Below, piece by piece: positions 1 through 10,684 of a stretch of 64,000 nucleotides of DNA. The stretch comes from Acetobacter lovaniensis (GTDB lineage Bacteria > Pseudomonadota > Alphaproteobacteria > Acetobacterales > Acetobacteraceae). The DNA lies in the NCBI RefSeq assembly GCF_014207635.1, contig NZ_JACHIE010000007.1, positions 118,558-182,557 of the forward strand, written 5' to 3'. The position numbers and the translations under genes were made by a program. Numbering within the stretch: position 1 is the first letter of the stretch; the number at the start of each line of letters is the position of its first letter. The notes under the pieces are model-generated. The model ran no database searches and was not told the origin of the DNA. It saw nothing but the letters and a program-made list of their open reading frames with translations.

Positions 1-40
1 TGAACGCGGGAGCGAAAAGGAAGAGGAAGCCGCAGACTAG
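1..40 (+). CDS. C-terminal end of an upstream gene (partial)
   Basis: The second reading frame runs open from the window edge to a TAG at 38-40 and encodes a short acidic tail rich in Glu and Ala. A strong hairpin with a T-tract follows about 30 bases later, which fits the end of a transcription unit. Too little is present to name the protein. Confidence 0.4.
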   Translation, partial: ERGSEKEEEAAD

Positions 41-69
41 TTTTTGCGCGGATTTTGAAAAACATATTT

Positions 70-101
70 GGCTGGCCAGTTTTTCTGGCCAGCCATTTTT
101 T
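70..101 (+). terminator. Rho-independent terminator
   Basis: A perfect 10-bp stem (70-79 with 85-94), a five-T loop and a following T-run form a classic intrinsic terminator. It lies between the upstream plus-strand gene and the convergent minus-strand gene ending at 104, and may also serve the latter. Confidence 0.85.
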
Positions 102-103
102 GT

Positions 104-604
104 TCAGTCGTATTTTGTGCCGTTGACAATAACGTAGCCCGGAATGCCCCAGGAGCGGCCAGTGCCACGGTGTGTCCAGTCCACGCCCTGCTGGCGGGCT
201 GAATCATAATAATACCGTCCTACCACTTCGACCTTGTCGCCCTTGGCGACCCACGGCCAGGCGGGGGTATGCATTTCGTCCAGGTTGGTCACAATGCGGA
301 TGGAAATATTGGGTGCGACCGTTATGTAAAAATAGCCATGTCGGCCGCTGCGGGTCTGTCTGGCTATTCTGGAAAGAGTCAGAACAGTTCCGCAAATATG
401 CACTGCGGCATCGGTTTTGGGGCCACCGTTTTCAAACGCCTGCTGCTTGTTCAGAAAATCCTGATTATCGCATGAGGCAGATACGGAGGTGGGCTGGTCT
501 GTATCTGCATGTCTGTGCCGGGCCTGTGCCGGGGTGTTCAGGGTGGGGAGGGCCAATCCGGCGCATAAGGCCAGCAAGGGCATGCGGCGTGTTAAATGGA
601 GCAT
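104..604 (-). CDS. DUF3465-like secreted OB-fold protein
   Basis: Encodes 166 residues. Residues 1-28 form a signal peptide (two Arg near the start, a Leu/Ala-rich core, then a PAQA-type cleavage site), so the mature protein should be periplasmic. The core resembles DUF3465 proteins: a G-x-V strand, a stretch ending in a T-N-L-D element, a G-D-K-V-E-V-V-G-R strand, then V-D-W-T-H-R-G and a closing G-Y-V-I-V-N-G segment. That pattern suggests a small beta-barrel of OB-fold type. The start is supported by AAGGA five bases upstream. The molecular function of the family is not known to me; the family call is from motif memory. Confidence 0.65.
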   Translation of the reverse strand: MLHLTRRMPLLALCAGLALPTLNTPAQARHRHADTDQPTSVSASCDNQDFLNKQQAFENGGPKTDAAVHICGTVLTLSRIARQTRSGRHGYFYITVAPNISIRIVTNLDEMHTPAWPWVAKGDKVEVVGRYYYDSARQQGVDWTHRGTGRSWGIPGYVIVNGTKYD

Positions 605-770
605 GGGAATCCTTGTGAGCGGTCAAAGGGTTTGTCTGTTTGTGTTCATGACCGGACGGTTACACCGTGTCAAATGCGCGTGATGGAGGTGGAATAGCTT
701 CATAATCAGGAGTTTACAGGTTCTGATAATTTAGGCAGAACAGAAAGACACAGCATGTTCTGCTGTTGTT

Positions 771-1853
771 ATGGCGAAAATGGTTATGTGTCCCATTACG
801 TCATATTGTTTCGATTCCGGATTGAAAGACATATCCCGCATGCAAGATGATATCCTGAAACTTGCTTACGAAGTCTCTCAGATGACGCGGGAGAAAATTC
901 ATCTGATTGCCTCAGTCATGAACGAAGCCAAGTTCCTTGCCATCAACACACGCATCGAAGCGGCGCGGGTTGGGCAGGCGGGTGCGGCTTTTGGCCTGCT
1001 GGCAGATGAAATGGGTCGTATCTCCACCCGCATTGTTGGTATTGCCTCCGAATTGCGCGTTGCAACGGACAACAGTACCGAGCGTCTGTTAAAAGCAGGG
1101 AACGATCTGCTGTTGCGTGGCAGGGGGGAACGCCTGACCGATCTGGCGCTGAATGTTGTGGACCTGATCGACCGCAATCTGTACGAGCGTTCGTGCGACG
1201 TAAGGTGGTGGGCAACCGATAGTGCCGTTGTGGAGGCGCTGGAGAAGCGCACTCCCCAAGCCTACCAGTATGCCGCGGGGCGTCTGGCAACAATTTTAAA
1301 ATCCTACACTGTTTATCTTGATCTTTTTATTGTGGATCTTTCCGGCAAGGTCGTGGCTTGTGGCCGCCCGCAGACACACCGCGCTCTGGAAGGGAGTGAT
1401 ATGTCGGGCGAGGCATGGTTCACAAAGGCCATGCGCACGCAAAGTGGGGAGGAATATGCTGTAGCGGATGTCAGCCGCGTGCAGGCGCTTAATAATGAAC
1501 AGGCTGCCATTTACAGCACCGCCATTCGCGCAGGGGGTGAAGCGCGCGGGCAGGTGCTGGGTGTTCTGGGCATTGCGTTTGACTGGGCACCGCAGGCCGA
1601 AGCCATAGTCAAGGGCGTGCGTCTGTCCAATACGGAACGGGAGCAGACGCGTGTTATGCTGGTGGATGCCCAGAAGCGTATTATTGCATCATCTGACGGT
1701 AATGGCGCATCTGACGAGTATTGCAAATTCACACCACAGGCGGAACGTGGCTACTACGTGAACGGGGACACGCTGATTGCCTATGCCCATACTCCGGGGT
1801 ACGAAACCTACAAAGGTCTGGGCTGGTACGGGGTGTTGGAAACAACCCTGTAA
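771..1853 (+). CDS. Cytoplasmic chemoreceptor-like protein with Cache-like sensor domain
   Basis: Encodes 360 residues with no signal peptide or membrane segment, so it is probably soluble. Residues about 43-95 match the second half of the chemoreceptor signalling hairpin: FLAINTRIEAARVG, then a G-x-x-F-x-x-L-A-D-E-M element and I-S-T-R-I. Residues about 180-355 look like a PAS/Cache-type sensor: an L-F-I-V-D-L-S-G-K-V strand, an E-A-W-F-T-K-A-M helix, a G-V-L-G-I-A-F-D strand and a second sensor-like repeat. The order is unusual, with the signalling helix before the sensor and no HAMP domain. No clear ribosome site supports the first ATG; later in-frame ATGs at 780 and 786 are possible. A role in chemotaxis or another signalling pathway is inference. 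Confidence 0.65.
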   Translation: MAKMVMCPITSYCFDSGLKDISRMQDDILKLAYEVSQMTREKIHLIASVMNEAKFLAINTRIEAARVGQAGAAFGLLADEMGRISTRIVGIASELRVATDNSTERLLKAGNDLLLRGRGERLTDLALNVVDLIDRNLYERSCDVRWWATDSAVVEALEKRTPQAYQYAAGRLATILKSYTVYLDLFIVDLSGKVVACGRPQTHRALEGSDMSGEAWFTKAMRTQSGEEYAVADVSRVQALNNEQAAIYSTAIRAGGEARGQVLGVLGIAFDWAPQAEAIVKGVRLSNTEREQTRVMLVDAQKRIIASSDGNGASDEYCKFTPQAERGYYVNGDTLIAYAHTPGYETYKGLGWYGVLETTL

Positions 1854-1932
1854 AACATAAGAGTTTATACGGGTTCGCTCATTTTCCAGCGAGTTCCCCC
1901 ATTGGGGTCTATGGTCCCGATGGGGGAGTGTC

Positions 1933-2829
1933 TCAGGGTTTTTCCTGCAACAGGCGTGTGCGATAGTCATCAAGCTGATGCATCACGTCGGGGCTGGGCT
2001 GAGGCGTGACCTGCCGCAGATTGTGCAAGGCCCGGATAATGGTGCCAATCACGACAAGGCGCGCATACCATTTATGATTGGCCGGCACGATAATCCAGGG
2101 GGCATGTGGGCGCGCAGTCTGGGCAATGGCGTCCTGGTAAGCGGTTGCGTAGTCATCCCAGTATTCCCGCTCATGCAGGTCCGAAGGTGAGAACTTCCAG
2201 CGTTTTTCAGGAATGTCCAGTCTGGCCAGCAGGCGTTCGCGCTGCTCCTCGCGCGAGATGTTCAGGAAAAATTTGAGTACGACTGTGCCCTGTCTGCTCA
2301 GGTAGTGTTCAAGGTGGCGGATATCGCTATAGCGGCCTTCCCAGAATTCGGGAGTGTTGAGTGCTCCGGGAACATGCCCGTTTTTAAGCAGGTCAGGGTG
2401 GACACGGCTGACCAGAACATCCTCATACTGGCTGCGGTTGAAAATGACGATGCGTCCGGCCTGCGGTGCCGCGGCATGGATGCGCCACAGAAAACCATGC
2501 AGCAGATCGGTCGGGCCGGGCTGCTTGAATGAGGTCACGGCAACGCCTTGCGGGTTTACGCCGGACATGACGTGCTTGATCGTGCCATCCTTGCCCGCGG
2601 CATCCATCCCCTGCAGAATGATCAGGAGTGAGTGGGTCTGGTTGGCGTACAGAAGTTCCTGAAGGTCCTGCAACAGACCCTTGACCTGCCTGAGCAGGTT
2701 TTTGCCCATGTCCTTGTCCAGTCCCAGATGCCCATCATCATCGGGGTTGTGGTCGGCAAGCCGGAACTGGCTGCCGTCCGATATCTTGTAACTGTCGAGT
2801 GCATTCAGAAAACGGGAGAGGGTGTTCAT
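1933..2829 (-). CDS. ppk2: Polyphosphate kinase 2 family protein
   Basis: Encodes 298 residues, a usual length for one-domain PPK2 enzymes, which transfer phosphate between polyphosphate and nucleotides. The Walker A-type loop G-M-D-A-A-G-K-D-G-T lies about 90 residues in, followed by H-V-M-S-G-V-N-P-Q-G, a lid-type F-L-W-R-I-H element and F-N-R-S-Q-Y-E-D. The frame stays open upstream, but that extension overlaps the divergent YqgE gene. AGGA at 2839-2842 is nine bases before the ATG at 2829 and only three before the one at 2835, so 2829 is preferred. Whether it mainly makes NTP, NDP or polyphosphate cannot be told from sequence. It may work with the phosphate regulon genes at 36-42 kb. Confidence 0.88.
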   Translation of the reverse strand: MNTLSRFLNALDSYKISDGSQFRLADHNPDDDGHLGLDKDMGKNLLRQVKGLLQDLQELLYANQTHSLLIILQGMDAAGKDGTIKHVMSGVNPQGVAVTSFKQPGPTDLLHGFLWRIHAAAPQAGRIVIFNRSQYEDVLVSRVHPDLLKNGHVPGALNTPEFWEGRYSDIRHLEHYLSRQGTVVLKFFLNISREEQRERLLARLDIPEKRWKFSPSDLHEREYWDDYATAYQDAIAQTARPHAPWIIVPANHKWYARLVVIGTIIRALHNLRQVTPQPSPDVMHQLDDYRTRLLQEKP

Positions 2830-2938
2830 GGACATGTGTCCTGAAAATTGAGCAATATGTGTCGGATGCATAGAATTACAGACAACAGTTGTGCTGGCAA
2901 TCTTGCCAAAAAAGGAAGTGTTTCTCATATCTTGGGAG

Positions 2939-3547
2939 ATGGCATTCGCAAACACTCCCCAACTCGCCCCCGCTGTTATGGATAACGGCCTTTCACTGGC
3001 AGGTATGCTGCTGGTGGCAACGCCCATGCTTGGGGGTACCCTGTTTGGGCAATCCCTTATTTACATGTGCAGCCATACGCCAGATGGAGGGGCCATGGGG
3101 CTTGTGATCAACAAGCGCCTGCCCCGTCCCGATTTTGATGACCTGCTGGAGCAGTTGCATATTACTCCTGTGCCCCCGGTACGGCGGATTGGCCTGTGTG
3201 CTGGTGGCCCGGTGGAGGAAGGGCACGGCCTTGTCCTGCATTCTGCGGAGTGGAGTGGTCAGGACAGCCTGCGCATTACCGAAAATGTTACACTCACCTC
3301 CAGTATGGATGTGTTGCAGGACATAGCTAAGGGGGACGGCCCGCAGGACGCCCTGCTGGCTATGGGGTACGCGGGCTGGTCTGCGGGGCAGCTTGAGCAG
3401 GAAATTTTCCAGCATGATGCATGGCTGGTCGTGCCTGCCACGCGCGAGCTGATTTTTGGTATGGATCATACCGTCAAATGGCGGCGGGCTCTGGCGTCCA
3501 TCAATATTGATCCCGCCCGTCTGAGCGGGCAGGCGGGCCATGCCTGA
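2939..3547 (+). CDS. YqgE/AlgH family protein
   Basis: About 202 residues of the conserved UPF0301 family, whose function is unsettled. Family marks are L-A-G-M-L-L-V-A-T-P-M-L near the start, then I-Y-M-C-S-H, the G-G-A-M-G-L-V-I-N-K core, G-G-P-V near the middle, and G-Y-A-G-W-S-A-G-Q-L-E-Q-E-I towards the end. The open frame reaches back to a GTG at 2891, but homology begins only near 2978. The ATG at 2939 is a compromise, with 2978 as the alternative; no start has a well-placed ribosome site. It is divergent from ppk2 and convergent with rapZ. Confidence 0.85.
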   Translation: MAFANTPQLAPAVMDNGLSLAGMLLVATPMLGGTLFGQSLIYMCSHTPDGGAMGLVINKRLPRPDFDDLLEQLHITPVPPVRRIGLCAGGPVEEGHGLVLHSAEWSGQDSLRITENVTLTSSMDVLQDIAKGDGPQDALLAMGYAGWSAGQLEQEIFQHDAWLVVPATRELIFGMDHTVKWRRALASINIDPARLSGQAGHA

Positions 3548-3605
3548 GCGCATGGGTATGGGCTAAAAGCCATGCCAGATTAAGGCATGGTTACAGGCGG
3601 GTTAC

Positions 3606-4577
3606 TCAGTACTGTTCGACCCGTGTGGTTTCGGTCGGTTTTCTGGCCCAGCGCCAGGCACTTATGCCCTGCCGCGCCAGTTCGCGGTGCATGAGCATGA
3701 TCGGCCATTGGCCAGAGCCCTTGTAATGACCCATGCCATCAGGAGCGGACAGGCGCTTGGCCAGTGCCTCCACCAGTGTAACCGAGCGGTGCCGACCGCC
3801 GGAGCAGCCAATGGCGATGGTGGCGTATTTTTTGCCTTCCTGCACAAAGCGCGGCAGCACAAGCTGGAGCATGGCGTGGATCTGGTTCAGAAAAGGCAGG
3901 TAATCCGGGTCGTGGGTTACGTAGGCCGCGACATCCTCATCCAGCCCGGTTTTTGGGGCCAGTTCGGCTACGTAGTGCGGGTTACGCAGGAAGCGTGCGT
4001 CAAACACGATATCCGCCTCCCGTGGCAGGCCCGCAGGGTAGGCGAAGGACATAAGGGTTACAGTCAGCCCTTCGCTCGCGCCTCCAACCCACGGGCTAAA
4101 CCGGCTTTCCACAAACTGCCGCAGGTCCGGTGGGGGCATATCGGTGGTGTCGATCACCAGATCGGCTGCGGCGCGCAGGGGGGCAGTCAGGGCTACTTCG
4201 GCCTCTATGCCTTCCTTTATGCTGCTATGGGGGGCAAGGGGGTGCCGCCGCCGGGTGGCGGTATAGCGGCGGAGGAGCACACTTTCGTCCGCTGTGGCGT
4301 AAATCAGTTCCACGCGCAGGTGGGGATTAACCCGCAGGCGGGCAAGAGCCGCCAGCACGGCGGAGGCATCAAACCCTCTTGTGCGGGAATCGACCCCTAT
4401 GGCCACGGGCCGTTCTGCGCGGGCTACAATGTCATCCAGCATGCCAAGTGGCGGGTTGTCGATCACCTCGTGGTCAAGGTCTTCCAGAATCCGCAGGATG
4501 GAAGACTTGCCCGCCCCGGACAGACCAGACACCAGCAGAATGCGGCGCGGAACAGACGTATCATCCGCCATGTGCAT
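3606..4577 (-). CDS. rapZ: RNase adapter protein RapZ
   Basis: Encodes 323 residues, slightly longer than the usual 285-300. The N-terminal P-loop G-L-S-G-A-G-K-S-S sits near residues 18-26, followed by D-N-P-P and a G-V-D-S-R-T-R motif. The C-terminal half carries the family-typical I-G-C-S-G-G-x-H-R-S-V near residue 275. In enterobacteria RapZ binds the small RNA GlmZ and guides RNase E, linking to glucosamine-6-phosphate synthesis; in alphaproteobacteria the role is less certain. The start is either MHM at 4577 or the ATG at 4571. In many alphaproteobacteria rapZ follows chvG and hprK; here chvG lies upstream but hprK is absent. Confidence 0.92.
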   Translation of the reverse strand: MHMADDTSVPRRILLVSGLSGAGKSSILRILEDLDHEVIDNPPLGMLDDIVARAERPVAIGVDSRTRGFDASAVLAALARLRVNPHLRVELIYATADESVLLRRYTATRRRHPLAPHSSIKEGIEAEVALTAPLRAAADLVIDTTDMPPPDLRQFVESRFSPWVGGASEGLTVTLMSFAYPAGLPREADIVFDARFLRNPHYVAELAPKTGLDEDVAAYVTHDPDYLPFLNQIHAMLQLVLPRFVQEGKKYATIAIGCSGGRHRSVTLVEALAKRLSAPDGMGHYKGSGQWPIMLMHRELARQGISAWRWARKPTETTRVEQY

Positions 4578-4820
4578 GGCCGACTCTTCCTTTTTATTGT
4601 CCGAACAGAGGCGCGCCCCTAACGGGCTGTTGGTGGCCTCCGGCGCGCAATTCGGATGCCGCTCGAGTTTAAAGCAGTTTCATGCGGAAAGAGAAGGCAT
4701 TCTGCTCAGACCAGCTATACCGGATGCTAAGGAATGAGGCCAACAGGCGCAAGGTCGTGCATTTGTTACGAAAGGGAAAATTGCGGTTCCTGTTCCGCTG
4801 CCTTACATCATCATTCCGTG

Positions 4821-5219
4821 ATGAAAGATAAAACCCTGACACGGCCTCCACGTTCCGTCGCCAGTCGTCCGCAGGTCGTGCAAACGGCTGGGGGCTTTGA
4901 GCTTGCCGGGCTGCATGCCCCCCAGTTCCGGGGGGTAGACCTTGCCGACCAGTGCCGGGCTGCCTTTGAAGAGGCAATAAGTTTGCTGGAGCCGCATGAC
5001 CTGACATTGCGCGATGTCAGCCGCATTGTCTGCCATATTGCGGATGCGGATGAATTTCCTGCCAGTTTTCCGGTTTTCCGCCAGTTTTTTCCCGCCACAT
5101 CACCGGGTATGACCATGATGTGGCTTAAGGATGCCCCCTCTTCGGCACCCAAGATCATGGTTGATCTGATTATCAGCCTGCCGGAAGAGGAAGACATGGG
5201 GGTGGCGGCCGGGTTCTGA
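4821..5219 (+). CDS. Rid (YjgF/YER057c/UK114) family protein, non-canonical
   Basis: About 132 residues. The Rid-fold pattern is clear: a G-L-H-A-P-Q-F-R-G strand, the helix D-Q-C-R-A-A-F-E-E-A-I-S-L-L, then L-R-D-V-S-R-I-V-C-H-I-A-D-A-D-E-F, F-R-Q-F-F-P and a closing D-L-I-I-S-L-P strand. Canonical RidA deaminates reactive enamines using an Arg in a P-A-R-S/T motif. Here that position reads S-P-G-M-T, so this is probably one of the Rid subfamilies lacking imine deaminase activity. The open frame extends further upstream, but homology supports the ATG at 4821. It stands alone on the plus strand between rapZ and chvG. Confidence 0.75.
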   Translation: MKDKTLTRPPRSVASRPQVVQTAGGFELAGLHAPQFRGVDLADQCRAAFEEAISLLEPHDLTLRDVSRIVCHIADADEFPASFPVFRQFFPATSPGMTMMWLKDAPSSAPKIMVDLIISLPEEEDMGVAAGF

Positions 5220-5240
5220 CCTTGCAGGACCTGTCCTTGT

Positions 5241-7022
5241 CTAGCGTGGCGGCAGGCTGAGCACGCGGGGAAGTTCAATAATGAACCGGGCCCCGCTTAT
5301 GCCCCCCTTGCGGTCATGCAGGTTTTCCACCGCAATGCTGCCGTGCAATGCCTCTATGATCTGGCGGCTGATGGACAGGCCAAGGCCCGAATGCTGGCCA
5401 AAGTTCTCGCTTTTGGGGCGTTCTGAATAAAAGCGGTCAAAAATGGAATCCAGCTTGGCCTGAGGAATCCCCGGCCCCTGATCCGAGACGGAAATACGGA
5501 CCATTTTACCATTGGCCGCGGCATGCAGGGTAATCTGCCCATTGGGTGGAGAAAACGATATGGCATTGCCGATCAGGTTACGCAGCACCTGCACCAGACG
5601 GTCTTCTACCGCCAGAGCGGTCAACGGGTGTTCGGGGGTGTCATCGTGCACATCAGTCACCATGACCGGCTGCCCGTCCTGACGGGTGGCCTGATGAATT
5701 TCCGTCAGAACAGCCAGCAGCGGGCCAACTGCTACGGGGCGGGCCTTGGCGCGCGACATTTCCGCATCCAGTCGGCTGGCGTCGGAAATATCGGTAATCA
5801 GCCGGTCCAGCCTGCGCACGTCATCATTGATAATGGTCAGCAGGCGGCGCTGCTGGTTGAGGTCCTCTATGCGCAGCAGGGTTTCGATCGCGGAGCGGAT
5901 GGAGGTCAGCGGATTTTTGATCTCGTGGCTGACATCAGCCGCAAAGCGTTCAATGGCATCCATGCGCTTCCACAACGCCTGTGCGCTGGCCTGCAGGGCG
6001 CGGGCGACATCACCAATTTCGTCCCGTCGGGCCAGCAGGCGCGCGGGCACCGTGCCTGTGCGCCCCGTGGTGTCCCGCATGACCTGTGCCGAGGCCGCCA
6101 GTCGCAGCAAGGGCCGCGCAATGGTGAGCGACAGATACCACGACAGCAGGACCGTCAGCACCAGAGCCAGAAAGAAGAGCGAGAGAATGGTCGAGCGGAT
6201 GGCAAATAACGAGCGATCGACCTGCGAGGCCACACGGGTCAGCTGGATCACGCCAACTGTCCAGCCATCGCGCATGACGGGTTCAGCCACCGTAATAATC
6301 AGCCTGCCGCGGGATGTGCGGCGGATATAGGGCGGGGCTTCAGGCGGTGGGTGGTCCGTGCCGTCAAGGCGCTGTGGGCGGTCCGGGCGGTCGGGAATAT
6401 CTTCCTCATCGGTATTGAGGGTGACAATGCTCGGATTATGGCCAGACCACAGCCACGTTAAAAACCGCTCGTAAATGCCGGGCTGGAACGCGGGGGGGAA
6501 GGGAATGGTATGGGAGTGGAAGTGGTGTGGCTCCGGTGGCGTGTCCAGCGTGTCGGCTACATCGATCAGATTGTCCGCGACCAGCCGCCCATCGGGGCCA
6601 AACAGGCGGGCATGCGCGTTGGGGCTTGGTTCAGTCAGGCGCTGAAGGAGGGGGCGGGCCAGTGCCGCTTCCAGTTCATACCCACGGTCCTGTAGCTGGG
6701 CGGCGTGGGGGTGGATGGCGCGTACAGCACTCTGCCCCAGCGCTCCGGCGTAAATGCGGGCCTGCTCGCGCAGGGCGGTGACCTCGGTCGTCAGCAGGCT
6801 GTTGCGGAACTGGTTAAGGAACAGCACCGTAAGCCCCAGCAAGGCCAGTGGCAGGATATTGACCAGCAGCACACGGCGCATGAGGGGAGAAATCAGCCGG
6901 GTGCGGGACGCCTGATAGGCCGCCGTGGCTTCCACCCCGCCATTATGCGGACGCTGGCCGGGTATGCGCAGGCTGCGGGCCTGCGCATACAGATGCGTCA
7001 GCAGGGGGGGGCGGTTGCTCAT
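5241..7022 (-). CDS. chvG: Sensor histidine kinase ChvG
   Basis: Encodes 593 residues, matching the ChvG/ExoS family. An N-terminal cytoplasmic stretch is followed by a first membrane helix (about 47-67), a periplasmic sensor region with a Pro/His-rich segment (about 170-230), a second helix (about 278-298), HAMP, the HisKA box D-V-S-H-E-I-K-N-P-L-T-S-I with the phospho-accepting His near 366, and a HATPase domain with D-Q-G-P-G-I-P and G-L-G-L-S-I-S. In related alphaproteobacteria ChvG senses acid or cell-wall stress and phosphorylates ChvI. Only nine bases separate it from chvI upstream, so the two are surely cotranscribed. Confidence 0.93.
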   Translation of the reverse strand: MSNRPPLLTHLYAQARSLRIPGQRPHNGGVEATAAYQASRTRLISPLMRRVLLVNILPLALLGLTVLFLNQFRNSLLTTEVTALREQARIYAGALGQSAVRAIHPHAAQLQDRGYELEAALARPLLQRLTEPSPNAHARLFGPDGRLVADNLIDVADTLDTPPEPHHFHSHTIPFPPAFQPGIYERFLTWLWSGHNPSIVTLNTDEEDIPDRPDRPQRLDGTDHPPPEAPPYIRRTSRGRLIITVAEPVMRDGWTVGVIQLTRVASQVDRSLFAIRSTILSLFFLALVLTVLLSWYLSLTIARPLLRLAASAQVMRDTTGRTGTVPARLLARRDEIGDVARALQASAQALWKRMDAIERFAADVSHEIKNPLTSIRSAIETLLRIEDLNQQRRLLTIINDDVRRLDRLITDISDASRLDAEMSRAKARPVAVGPLLAVLTEIHQATRQDGQPVMVTDVHDDTPEHPLTALAVEDRLVQVLRNLIGNAISFSPPNGQITLHAAANGKMVRISVSDQGPGIPQAKLDSIFDRFYSERPKSENFGQHSGLGLSISRQIIEALHGSIAVENLHDRKGGISGARFIIELPRVLSLPPR

Positions 7023-7031
7023 GCCCTTGGG

Positions 7032-7748
7032 TCAGTCTTCCTTGTAGCGGTAGCCAATGCCGTACAGGGTTTCGATCTGGTTGAAATCATCATCCACCTG
7101 CCGGAATTTTTTGCGGACCCGCTTGATGTGGCTATCAATGGTGCGGTCATCCACATACACGGTGTCTCCGTAGGCCGCATCAATCAACTGGTCGCGGGAT
7201 TTGACCAGACCGGGGCGCTGCGCAAGGGTCTTGACCAGCAGGAACTCGGTTACGGTCAGGGGGACATCCTCCCCTTTCCATGTGCATTTGTGGCGCAGTT
7301 CATCAAGCGAGAGATTGCCGCGTGTGAGTGCGCCCCCGCCTGTGGGCGCGCCATTGGCTTCCGCCCGGCTGACCTCGTTGCGGCGCAGCAGGGCGCGAAT
7401 GCGCTCCAGCAGCAGGCGCTGGGAGAAGGGCTTGGTAATATAGTCATCAGCCCCCAGCCGCAGGCCCATAAGCTGGTCCACTTCCTCATTCTTGGAGGAC
7501 AGGAAAATAACGGGCAGGTTGGAGCGCGTGCGCAGGCGCTGCAAAAGTTCCATGCCGTCCATGCGGGGCATTTTAATGTCCAGAATAGCCAGATCGACCG
7601 GGTAGGCCGTCAGCCCCTGCAATGCCGATTCGCCATCCGTATAGGTCCGGACGTTAAAACCCTCGGCTTCCAGGGTCATCTGAACCGATGTCAGAATATT
7701 GCGATCATCATCAACCAGCGCAATTGTCTGCTTGGTGCGCTCTGTCAT
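7032..7748 (-). CDS. chvI: DNA-binding response regulator ChvI
   Basis: Encodes 238 residues of the OmpR/PhoB class. The receiver domain (about 8-122) has the acidic D-D-D pocket at 13-15, the phosphorylated Asp at 57 in L-D-I-K-M-P, and the conserved K in T-K-P-F. The winged-helix domain (about 145-235) ends with the [13 protein letters not shown] recognition helix region and G-I-G-Y-R-Y. It is the first gene of the chvI-chvG pair and is divergent from grpE. The 190-bp spacer should hold both promoters, though I could not assign them with confidence. Confidence 0.93.
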   Translation of the reverse strand: MTERTKQTIALVDDDRNILTSVQMTLEAEGFNVRTYTDGESALQGLTAYPVDLAILDIKMPRMDGMELLQRLRTRSNLPVIFLSSKNEEVDQLMGLRLGADDYITKPFSQRLLLERIRALLRRNEVSRAEANGAPTGGGALTRGNLSLDELRHKCTWKGEDVPLTVTEFLLVKTLAQRPGLVKSRDQLIDAAYGDTVYVDDRTIDSHIKRVRKKFRQVDDDFNQIETLYGIGYRYKED

Positions 7749-7941
7749 CGTTTGTGTGTTCCTTTATCCCTTGCCATCAGCGCAAGCTGTTTAGCTTAGG
7801 CGCCGCAGGCTTCCAATGCCAAGAGGGGGAATGGCGTGATGCACGCTTTTTTCCGGTCAATGGCTGCCGTGCATAAAATCCTGCATTGCAGGGGGTCAAC
7901 GGGTCTTGTCGGCTGGAGCGGTGTTGCCTACTTCTTGCTAC

Positions 7942-8523
7942 ATGACCCAAGATACAGAACCCACACAGGTCGAGACCCCGGTAGATCCGGCTCCGGCCGA
8001 ACAGGCAGCCCCCCAGCAGGCGGGCGTTGCCGAAAATGCCGCCGATGCACACGTGCAGGACCTTGAACGCTCGGTTACGGAGTTCAAGGAAAAATGGCTG
8101 CGTGCTGAAGCCGAAAACCAGAACCTGATGGCCCGCGCCAAGCGCGACGTGGAAGATGCCCGCCAGTACGCGGTGCAGAAATTCGCGCGTGATGTGGTGG
8201 AAGCCGCCGAAAACCTGCGCCGCGCGCTGGACAGCCTGCCTGCCCGGACCGAGGGTGAGGACACGGTTGTGACCAAGATGCGCGAGGGGATTGAAAGTAC
8301 GGAACGTTCCTTCCTGTCCATTCTGGAACGGCACGGGATCAGGAACGACAACCCTGCGGGCAAGGCGTTTGACGCCAATCTGCATCAGGCCATGGCCGAA
8401 CAGCCCAGCACCGAGCACACACCCGGTACGGTCATGCAGGCATGGACGCCAACATGGACGTTGCACGGCCGTCTGCTCAAGCCCGCCATGGTGGTTGTGG
8501 CCAAGGCTGGCGACGCACAGTAA
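7942..8523 (+). CDS. grpE: Nucleotide exchange factor GrpE
   Basis: Encodes 193 residues. A variable acidic head is followed by a long coiled coil (about 40-110, with E-F-K-E-K-W-L-R-A-E-A-E-N-Q-N-L) and the C-terminal beta domain with F-D-A-N-L-H-Q-A-M and G-R-L-L-K-P-A-M-V-V-V. It releases ADP from DnaK in the chaperone cycle. The ATG at 7942 is chosen; an in-frame GTG at 7921 with GGAG just upstream is a real alternative that would add seven residues. dnaK follows 194 bases later with its own likely heat-shock promoter. No hrcA is seen upstream. Confidence 0.95.
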   Translation: MTQDTEPTQVETPVDPAPAEQAAPQQAGVAENAADAHVQDLERSVTEFKEKWLRAEAENQNLMARAKRDVEDARQYAVQKFARDVVEAAENLRRALDSLPARTEGEDTVVTKMREGIESTERSFLSILERHGIRNDNPAGKAFDANLHQAMAEQPSTEHTPGTVMQAWTPTWTLHGRLLKPAMVVVAKAGDAQ

Positions 8524-8574
8524 CACGACGTGGGAGGGAAGATAAAAAACCTTCCCGCAGAGTGGTTTTTCCTT

Positions 8575-8603
8575 CTTGAAAAAGGGAAAAACGCACCATA
8601 CAT
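8575..8603 (+). promoter_or_regulatory. Probable RpoH (sigma-32) heat-shock promoter of dnaK
   Basis: CTTGAA at 8575-8580 and CCATAC at 8596-8601 are spaced as in alphaproteobacterial RpoH promoters (CTTG, 17-18 bases, CYTATNT); here 17 bases separate CTTG from CCAT. The -35 element sits in the loop of an 8-bp inverted repeat (8565-8572 with 8585-8592). No CIRCE element is present. Assignment is by pattern only. Confidence 0.5.
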
Positions 8604-8717
8604 CAGGTTGGTCATTCTGATTGCGCCCCGACTTTGGTCCGGGCTCGGTCGGTTGCGATGGAACAGGGCTTTGTCTGATGCTTCGGGTCGGATGAAGTCG
8701 CTAGAAGGAGCACGAAA

Positions 8718-10625
<1,908 letters not shown>

Positions 10626-10641
10626 TCGGACGCATGCAGCC

Positions 10642-10679
10642 CCAAGGCCATGTGACAGGCATGGCCTTGGTGTATTATT
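10642..10679 (+). terminator. Terminator after dnaK
   Basis: A perfect 11-bp stem (10642-10652 with 10660-10670) is followed by TGTATTATTTTT. Transcripts from the dnaK promoter should end or be attenuated here, leaving dnaJ at a lower level or under its own promoter. Confidence 0.75.
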
Positions 10680-10684
10680 TTTCC

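Noticed and set aside
7749..8717. A CIRCE element for HrcA near grpE or dnaK
   Set aside because: No TTAGCACTC/GAGTGCTAA pair is present in either leader.
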